A stretch of DNA of 64,000 nucleotides from Dichomitus squalens LYAD-421 SS1 (taxonomy: Eukaryota > Basidiomycota > Agaricomycetes > Polyporales > Polyporaceae). The translations under genes were made by a program, and so were the position numbers. Shown here one piece after another: positions 56,498 to 64,000 of the stretch (within the stretch, counting starts at the first letter, position 1; every line of letters starts with the position of its first letter). The notes below the pieces were generated by a model that was not told the origin of the DNA, did no database searches, and saw only the letters and a program-made list of their open reading frames with translations. The stretch covers positions 1,821,163 through 1,885,162 of the forward strand of contig NW_006766883.1 in assembly GCF_000275845.1 (NCBI RefSeq), given 5' to 3'.

Positions 56498-58396
56498 ACC
56501 TGCGGCGATACGCAGGGGCTGATGACACACTCGCACACAGCGTTACAACGCCTGCTGCTCGTGTTTGCAGCGAGGCACGAGCCCGATTCAACGCCCCACG
56601 CCGCTACGCGGGCCACATTTGCTTCATATTGGTGTGCCCGGCTCAGATGCTGGGAATGCCGGCAGTTCTCGAAGTACGGGCTCGTCACAAGGCCTCCGTG
56701 GTTCTCACAGCGCGGGAGGGGGCAGGACTGAGATAGAACGGAGAACGCCTGGACAGCACGGCGTCCAGAGGCGCGTCCGGGACCGAGCTCGGAATGAGAC
56801 GCTTCCCTCTCCCGGCACTCGAGGGCACCGTGCGGTGGGATGGGATCACCGCGCGTACACACCGCACCCTTGACTGCGCAGCGGGGTTCTTAGATGCGGG
56901 TTAACCCTGCCTGGGGAGAGCGGTACGTGCGAGGGCGATAGCGCAGGCAAGGTTCCCGGATGACTTGCGATGAGACCTGTATGGCGTGAGCTTCTCTCGG
57001 CCTATTCCTAGAAGACGAGCTGTGGAATCCCCCACGAACGTCTGTGTACCTCTGGCTTGTCTGCGAGGCCGGTCCGGAGTACCTGAAGTGAGACAAGAAT
57101 GGTCTGACGTGAGCTCATGAGAGCACAAGGGATAAGACGCACTTTCTACGGCGAATATGGGTATCATGTGCAGACGGCCCAGACGTGAACATTGTTCATG
57201 AGAAGAATGCCGGCTCAGAATGGCGTGTGGCCTGCGTGCTTCGCGGAAAGCCTAACATCTAGCGGATGCACCTTGGGGAGAACACATCATAAGCAAACAT
57301 GCTAAACAAGAATGCCATAAGATGTTGTACCTTGTAATGAGCCGATGATCCACCATGTCTGGAAGCGGCGGGATTCTGGAGGGTTACTGACATTGGGTCA
57401 GAGAAGGACCAGCCGCCATGGCCCGGCTCCTTGGCTATGGGAGAGCATTAGCAGTTTCGATCGGAGTGCCGTATCAGTTAGGGAAGTTGTGAGCATCCGA
57501 AACCCCATACGCAGGGTATCAGCCCTTCATCAGGGATGCGAGCTATAGTTGTTCGAAAGAGGCCGGATGACCTACGGTTGTGTCAAGCAAGGTCTTCCTT
57601 CGAATCGCGCGTACAATGGCTCTCCAGATCTCTTATACATACGGAGGACATGGGACGATGCTCCGCTGTCGCGTGTGTATGGACGACCTGCCTCTTCTGC
57701 AGTTTGCGGGTGAGCTTGAGGAAGCTCGGTGAATGGCTCGTCGCCATATGCATGGCTCTCGCCGCCCTGCACCTGGAAGAACATCCCGAGACCGATGAGC
57801 GAAATGTGAGGGCTTAGATGCTATACGGTACCGCAAATGGCCCGACAACGATCCCACCAGACGAACTGTGCTCCTAGTCAGCTGCGGCAAGAGCAAGTGG
57901 GCTGGCGGCGCAGAGTCGCGACTGACCGGGACGCGGTTCAAGCGCCCTCACCGTGAGAGCGCGCTCTGCTCCGGGTGACATCCCACGAGTCCGGCAGATG
58001 ATGCAAAACCAGTCGTCTTGCAGCGATCTTGATCATGAGGCGACGTCTTGGTGTGCTCTCTGACTTGACTAGGACGTGCGTCTGGATGCGTCGGGAGTCG
58101 CCAGCAGTAGTCTCGGGTCCGCCGTTCGTTCATATGCATGAGACTGCATAGTCAAGGCTTGCTCCATGGCCATGGGTCTCGAGCGGGGCCCCAATTAGCA
58201 CTCCTCTCGGTTTATAGATGCTCCTGAGAGTGCTCCTTCCGTCGCCTGTGACACGGGCCACGTGATGACAGACGCGTCCCGTCGCGTCAATAGTCTCTGC
58301 TCGCGTGATGTCATTGTCGGAGAGCTGTGGTGGGACTGCCGTCATACCCTCCTCACTGGGAACCCGAAATTCAGGAAGGAGCGACGAACGAGCGAG

Positions 58397-58403
58397 TATA
58401 AGA
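58397..58403 (+). promoter_or_regulatory. TATA-like element of the alcohol dehydrogenase gene
   Basis: TATAAGA lies about 90 bases upstream of ATG 58488, followed by a C/T/A-rich leader typical of highly expressed fungal genes. Confidence 0.45.
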
Positions 58404-58487
58404 ACGGCACATGCGCTCCTGGCTCACCCCACTGTTCGTTCATCTCTTCATACCTACACATACACTCCAATCACCACCATAGTAATC

Positions 58488-60154
58488 ATGCAAACCGCTG
58501 CTAATGCCGCACAAAACGTGAGTCCTCATCCGTTCTGAGCTCGTATCTTCCATCCATGCTGACATCGAGACGTGTAGGCTATGGGGCAGTTCCCCACTGT
58601 CGTCCACCCCGAGTACAAGTCTCGCCCGGACGGCGCGACTATGAAGGCACTCGCTTGGTTCGGCACCCGCGACGTCCGCCTCATCGACGCACCCATTCCC
58701 GACATCACAGAGCCAGACGACGTGATCCTCAAGGTCACTGGCACGACGATTTGTGGCTCGGACCTCCATCTCTTCAACGGGGAGATTGCCGCGTTGCAAA
58801 AGGGTGATATCCTTGGCCATGAGGTATGCTCACTGATCCAACAAACTCCCCGTACAAGCCTATAGCTGAGCGCCTGCCCGTAGTTCATGGGGGTCGTAGA
58901 CAAGATTGGTCCCAATGTCACCAACCTCAAGGTCGGCCAGCGCGTTGTCTCATCGTTTCAGATTGCGTGCGGCGAGTGCGACTACTGCAAGAAGAAGCTA
59001 TCCTCGTTCTGCGACCGGACCAACCACTCAACGTTAGTAAGACTGTCGTATCTCTACGTTACATATCATCTCACCAATTCCAACAGGCTTCAAAATGCCA
59101 TGTACGGACACCGCGACGCAGGCTTCTTCGGCTACTCGCACTTCACTGGCGGTTTTCCCGGCGGCCAGGCCGAGTACGTGCGTGTGCCCAAAGGCAACGT
59201 CAACTTGCTCCCCATCCCCGACGAGGTCTCCGACGAACGTGCGCTTTACCTCTCTGACGTCCTGTGCACTGCCTACCACTGCGTCATGGACACGGGTGTA
59301 CAGGAGGGTGACACAGTGGGCGTTTGGGTACGTGGAACCCCTTTGGTATGTGGAGCGCACGTAACTTACATGAACCTATTTTGCAGGGTCTTGGTCCCAT
59401 TGGCCTTTGCGCTTCGAAGTTCTCCCAGCTCAAGGGTGCCAAGAGCGTCATTTGCATCGACCGCGTCCCGGAGCGCCTGAAGAAGGCTGAAGAGCTGGGT
59501 TTTGATACCATCGACTTTTCGAAGCACACCGATGTTGTCAAGCGTCTCCAGGAGATCTGCCCGGGCGGCTTGGACGTTGCCTTGGACTGTGGTATGTATT
59601 TGCTCGTGACGGCTACGCAACTCGATCGTGCTTGACGGCTTCTGCAGGTACCTTCCACCAGCCGAAATCGATGCTTCACAAGATCGAGAAGGCATTGATG
59701 CTCGAGACCGACGTCTCGGAGATCGTGAACGAGATGATCATGTCCGTCAAGAAGGGTGGTCGCTGCGGCATCATTGCTGCTTACGTCGGCTACACGAACC
59801 ACTTTAACATTGGGGCGCTCATGGAGAAGGGTATCCGCCTCATTGGAAACGGTCAGGCTCCCGTCCACAAGTGGTGGAACGAGATCTTGTACGACCTCAT
59901 CGTTCCCGGAAAATTCGACCCGACCTTGTGAGCTGTCATCGTTCAATGGAGGTCTATGGAGATACTGACACCGTGGGTATAATTGCAGCATGATTTCCCA
60001 CCGTGTTCCTCTCGAGGACTTCCCTAAGCTATATGAAGCCTTTGATAAGCGCGAGGGAGGGGTGGAGAAGGTATTTGTTGAGACTCAGATCTCAAATCCC
60101 CCTATGCCCGGCTGCCCGACGACCACCAGGGTCTCTGAGTGGGCAGATGTCTAA
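58488..60154 (+). CDS. zinc-dependent alcohol/formaldehyde dehydrogenase (MDR family)
   Basis: The first exon is short (MQTAANAAQN), followed by several exons to a stop at 60152-60154. Catalytic zinc features are ICGSDLH (Cys and His/Asp) and GHEFMG. The structural-zinc loop has four cysteines in CGECDYCKKKLSSFC. The NAD(H) fold has GVWGLGPIGLCASKF. The stretch GGFPGGQAEYVRVPKGNVNL and the DVLCTAYHCVMDTG block resemble glutathione-independent formaldehyde dehydrogenases more than classic ethanol dehydrogenases. The substrate cannot be fixed from sequence, so it could oxidise small alcohols or aldehydes, using NAD. The TATA-like element and pyrimidine-rich leader suggest good expression. The AIM6-like gene follows 348 bases downstream. 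Confidence 0.9.
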
Positions 60155-60502
60155 GTGAGAGGGCGTAGCGAATTACGGGCTAACGAAAGGGAAGGGGCTT
60201 TGGCAAGGCAGTCACGAGATGTATTTGTACCGTGACGAGTACGCACATGACCTCACTATATAATATGTAGCATCAAAGACTTTATGTGGACACCTTCGAG
60301 ACTCGCACATCACAGAAGAGATGCGGGGCAAACGTGGCCTATGTTGGGCCTCAGAAACGTGCGTCGAATGCCGTATCCACCGACGCTTCCCGGAGATGGT
60401 CCCTGACCGGGCGGAGGTTTCTGCGTATAAAGCACGCCAGACGTTGAGGCTCTAGGCAGGGCGCCACTTGCTTGCTCCATCCCCTACCATCCTACGCACA
60501 GC
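60155..60502. other. intergenic region, alcohol dehydrogenase/AIM6-like
   Basis: This 348-base stretch between tandem plus-strand genes holds the 3' UTR of the dehydrogenase and the AIM6-like promoter with its TATAAA at 60426. Confidence 0.5.
60426..60431 (+). promoter_or_regulatory. TATA box of the AIM6-like gene
   Basis: TATAAA lies 77 bases upstream of ATG 60503. Confidence 0.5.
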
Positions 60503-61794
60503 ATGAAGTTCAATGCTCTGCAAACTGTTCTGGCCCTTCTCGCGCAGCTCGTGGTCCTGACGCACGCAAGAGCGACGATCAACCAGCAGATCTTGTCTCT
60601 GAAGGAGGCGAACTCGACGCTCATCCAGTACCCAACCCAAATCACGCAAAACATCGTGCCGAAGGCGATTCACTCCCACAACGACTGTGAGTCCCCTAGC
60701 TTACGCGGCGTCACAGCAGACTGGCGGCGCCATCGTGAACGGATACAATTAGCTCACGCGGCCATGTGACTTTGGTTGATGTTCGTCGGATGCGCGACGG
60801 AACGCGGATGCAAATGCTAATGCGGATGTCGATGTCGACGGGAAGACTGGAGAGACGTGCCGCTTCTGACTGCGCTTAGCTTGGGCGTGGCGAGCGTCGA
60901 GGCAGACGTTTGGTTGGTCAATGGGACGCTATTTGTGAGTGACTAGCTACTTTGGCAGACGTTGTGGCCAAAACTGCTTCGAGAGAGTTCAGCGCTGAAA
61001 TGAATGGCCCGTATAGGTTGGACATGAGGTCCAGGCGCTGACGAAGGACCGTACGTTCGACTCGCTATACGTCCAGCCCATCCTCCAAGTGTTGCAAGTG
61101 ACGAACCATCGTTCGCCCTTCACCGTGAATCAGACCGGCGCGAAGTAAGTGATGGTCTATGAACAAAACATGGGAGACGCTGAAGGCGCCGGCAGCGGGG
61201 TGTTCGACATGGATGGCGGCCTTCCTCTGCAGCTCTTGATCGACATGAAGACAGACGGCCCGAGGTATGTGGCACAGTCGTTCCTGTTACCATCACTCCA
61301 CTGAGCAGGCCCGCCCGGGGCGCAGCACCCTGCCGTTTGTCGTGAAAGCCCTGCAACCCCTCCGCGAGAAGGGTTACTTGACCACGTTCGCGAACGGCAC
61401 CCTGACCGTGAAGCAGGTGACGGCCGTCGGCACCGGGAACACGCCTCTGGACGGCGTGAAGGCCCTCGAGCCGCGCGACGTGTTCTTCGACGCGCCCCTT
61501 ACGCAGCTGAACGACCCGTCGCTTAACACGACCTTCGACTCGACGATATCGCCCCTTGCGTCCACGGACTGGGAGAGCGCCATCGGCTGGAGTGGGATTG
61601 GGAACATCAGCGACTCGCAGCTGGGGAACCTCACGCGATTCATCGCGGACGCGCACGCGCTGGGCATCAAGGCCCGCTTCTGGGACACGCCCGAGTGGCC
61701 CATCTTCGCGCGAAACGCGATCTGGCAGGTGCTGGCGGACAACGGGGCGGACTGGTTGAATGCGGATGATTTGGAAGCGGCGAGCTCGTTCTGA
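60503..61794 (+). CDS. AIM6-like secreted phosphodiesterase (PLC-like fold)
   Basis: ATG 60503 begins a signal peptide (MKFNALQTVLALLAQLVVLT). The exons then encode AIHSHNDYWRDVPLLTALSL, GVASVEADVWLVNGTLFVGH, LTKDRTFDSLYVQPIL, a bridge to GVFDMDGGLPLQLLIDMKTD, and a last exon to AASSF and a stop at 61792-61794. The HSHNDYW, VEADVW and IDMKTDG motifs match the fungal AIM6 family, related to glycerophosphodiester phosphodiesterases and PLC-like enzymes. The last exon has IKARFWDTPEWP. The first intron (about 165 bases) is longer than usual. Substrate and role are not known. The signal peptide suggests an extracellular or vacuolar location. Confidence 0.82.
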
Positions 61795-62206
61795 GGAAAA
61801 TCTGGCCTGACACCGGTTGTACCTGATTGTAGGATGTGCTTGATTCGCGCCATGTCTTGGTGATGCCTTTCCTCGATGTAATTTTGATCGAGAGGAGAAC
61901 TATGTAGGAATGTACCAGATTTCCCTATTTGCTAGAATGCCTGATGATAGCCAAAGCGCAGTAATCAAGCGTTAAATCGCCACTGGGACTCAGCTTGTTC
62001 CTCGAGAAGGCAAAGTGGCAAAAACAATATTGCTGTATAACATGGAAATGACGAGTAGCCACGGTCGGTTCTGCATTTCACCATAGCCTTTTCAGGCGAG
62101 ACTCAAGTTCCGGACACGATGGTCGTGCATTGGCTTCGGGGTAGCAAAGCAATATGAGAGTAAGGTATAATAAGAGGCGCACCCCATTAATACTGATGTT
62201 ATACGC
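61795..62206. other. intergenic region between convergent genes
   Basis: This stretch of 412 bases separates the convergent 3' ends of the AIM6-like gene and bL17m. It is AT-richer than the genes and should contain the 3' UTRs and polyadenylation signals. I see no gene. Confidence 0.5.
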
Positions 62207-63241
62207 TCATAGCTGGTTCCATAGAGGAGAGTTGTCTACACCAAGTTTCTTGCGGCCGAAGAAGTACCATCGGCCAGGTCTGTCCTTGCCTAGCTCGCCT
62301 TGGGCGAGATGGAGCGTACTTCGCAAACCACCAGGGACAGTTTGACCAGCTGTCAAGCGGAGGTTCTCGAACGTTGTGGCACCCTTGACCCTTTTGTCCT
62401 TCTGCTCCTGTTTGGCCGCGATCATCTCTTTGAGGGCGAGGGGTCGCGCCAGCAAGGTGTCCTGGACCGAACGGGTTTGTGATGGACGCACAGATGCGCA
62501 AGAAGAACGGGACGTACAACGTGATCCTCTGCCTGCTTCGTGAGCTCTGCCACTCCTTCGCCGCCTCGGTACCTCAGGACTTTCCGGAGGTTCTTGCGCG
62601 TGACCGTCCTCAGCTGCCCTCGCTCGTCGACTCCCCTCTCCCGTTCACGCTCGATCACTTCGTCCACCTCCGGTATGCCAGAAGCCACAACACCTTTGAC
62701 GCCCTGCTGCTCCACCTTCCTCCCCAGCAACTCCCACCCAACAGCGCGAGCAGTCATCGCGAAGCGTAGGTCCCTCGGGTTGTCTACAAGCTCGAGGATG
62801 GCATGAGGTGCGTTGTCGCCTGGACGGTTGCCGAATTTGTGTATCCTCGTGTAACCGCCAGGTCGATCAGAGTAGCGTGTTGCGAGATCGGTGAAAACCT
62901 TGGGCACTAGAGACTGGTCGAGGAGGAAGCCGGTGGCTTTGCGGAATGCGGGGATATCGCCCTTCTTGCCCAGTGTGATGATCTATCAGGTCGCTTTTAG
63001 ACTTCACTGGCTATCAAAAGGGCCTAGTGCTGACCTTCTCTGCCAACCTAGCAGCATCCCTCGCCTTGGGAAGCGTGGTCTTGATCTGCTCATGCTGGAT
63101 GAGGGACGTGACGAGGTTCCTGTCAGACACGGAGGTGAGCCCGCCACAGCAACCAAATGAGGCATAAGAGACAGACCTCAGCATGAGCATCCTATGCGAG
63201 GACGTCCTCGAGAACTTGCGGAACGCGACCCCATGCTTCAT
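62207..63241 (-). CDS. mitochondrial large ribosomal subunit protein bL17m
   Basis: There are four exons from ATG 63241 (MKHGVAFRKFSRTSSHRMLM) to a stop at 62207. The bL17 core is complete: RNLVTSLIQHEQIKTTLPKA, RDAARLAEKIITLGKKGDIP, then LVPKVFTDLATRYSDRPGGY and TRIHKFGNRPGDNAPHAILE. This matches the family used to line the exit tunnel of the large ribosomal subunit. An unusual 150-residue C-terminal extension follows, with AKQEQKDKRVKGATTFENLR and RWYFFGRKKLGVDN, the latter typical of fungal mitochondrial members. The first exon is 65 bases. Together with TUF1 in this window it is part of mitochondrial translation. Confidence 0.92.
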
Positions 63242-64000
63242 CGTGGTCGCTCACAGCGATCGTGAGTGGGCGACTACACGCTCCTTCCGCCTCTGTCCTG
63301 AAGCGCCTACGGATGCGGCCATCAATCTGGGCAGGCGGAGTTCGAACGATGAGGACGCCGCGGAGATCAAGAGGGACTTCGCATATGACGCTCTAGGTGT
63401 TGGTCATGTACTTATGACGACGATCTCAACTGCTTCTTCCACAAACCACGCTGCACGGAGGCACTGGGTGCAGAACCCTCTGTGTAACATCTCATTCATA
63501 TCGAGTCTGCGGCCCCTGCCGCTCCGACTTGACTCGGACTGCCTGCTGTACCTTGTCCGATGACCTTCAATCTCACATACCCGTCAGCTTTCTAGATGGG
63601 CTGCCAGTGTTCATGGATCAGGTGGTACTTTGGATGCACACAGTTCGCGATGACATGCTTCCATACGTGGTGTCGTATGGATAACGATAGGAATCTATAT
63701 TTCACTGACTCAGTAAGCCATGGGCGGTCAGCGAGAGGACACGTCTCTGTCGCTCGAATCCATCTCAAACAAGCACCAGCATGTGGGCCTTTACGGGAGT
63801 TGTACGGCATGCTCATAGAACGATAGCGGGTGCAATAGGCCGGGGGACCGTGTAGGGTAGGGAATTCCTGATGCCCCAAGAGGGTTTGGTTAGCTGGTGC
63901 GACTACAATCATCGCAAAGTTATGCACACCTGTCGCCTGGGAACGACGTCGGGCGCAGTCGAGCAGGTATCAAGCATTCCGCGTTCATCAACGTCATGCT
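63242..64000. other. upstream region of bL17m and window end
   Basis: These 759 bases should hold the bL17m promoter. Short frames on both strands occur, but none shows a domain. A gene beyond the window edge cannot be excluded. Confidence 0.5.

Larger units (their letters stand above)
55906..58487. other. long intergenic region without a recognisable gene
   Basis: About 2.6 kb lies between two plus-strand genes. It contains a GGGGAT repeat at 56465 and many short frames on both strands. No domain, repeat copy or RNA gene was recognised. The last 150 bases hold the alcohol dehydrogenase promoter. Confidence 0.55.

Noticed and set aside
63183..63563. 126-codon plus-strand frame overlapping the bL17m start
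   Set aside because: It overlaps the conserved first exon of bL17m on the other strand and has no recognisable motif.

Overview
This is nuclear DNA of a filamentous basidiomycete, most likely an Agaricomycete of wood-decay type. The genes are split by many short GT-AG introns (mostly about 45-60 bases). They encode eukaryotic core machinery: eIF4E, eIF3h, Mediator 5, the splicing factor SPF30, RIO2 and a U6 snRNA. Families typical of basidiomycetes and plant-biomass degraders are also present: a GH5 mannanase, an expansin-like protein and a CDF zinc transporter. No operons, phage, CRISPR or bacterial features were seen. All exon structures were worked out by eye from splice sites and protein similarity. 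For most genes the summed exons give a whole number of codons.

Layout. 0-11 kb: the 3' end of a gene sharing a peptide with an eisosome PIL1-like protein; a U6 snRNA; PIL1; eIF4E; two head-to-head, diverged paralogues with a bHLH-like segment; and SPF30. 11-32 kb: a gene-dense housekeeping block with RIO2 kinase, NAA40 N-terminal acetyltransferase, complex I ESSS subunit, glycine cleavage H protein, mitochondrial EF-Tu, peroxin 14, a GRIP-domain golgin, MED5 and a CDF zinc transporter. 33-44.5 kb: eIF3h; a repeat-bearing intergenic stretch; a secreted expansin-like protein; a coiled-coil/F-box protein; and the ribosome-biogenesis protein IPI1. 44.5-64 kb: a perfect 95-bp inverted repeat, GH5 mannanase, two copies of a small uncharacterised family (48.5 and 55.5 kb), an ERI1-like exonuclease, NPC2, a four-helix membrane protein, an F-box/LRR-like protein, a zinc alcohol dehydrogenase, an AIM6-like phosphodiesterase and mitochondrial bL17.

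How the genes relate. The cellular themes are translation and ribosome assembly (eIF4E, eIF3h, RIO2, IPI1), mitochondrial function (TUF1, bL17m, ESSS subunit, GCSH), mRNA processing (U6, SPF30), and secretion or wall and biomass turnover (mannanase, expansin-like protein, golgin). I see no evidence of a biosynthetic cluster. The least explained items are the head-to-head bHLH-like paralogue pair, the small paralogue family, the inverted dispersed repeat at 35.0/36.6 kb and the 95-bp inverted repeat near 45 kb.
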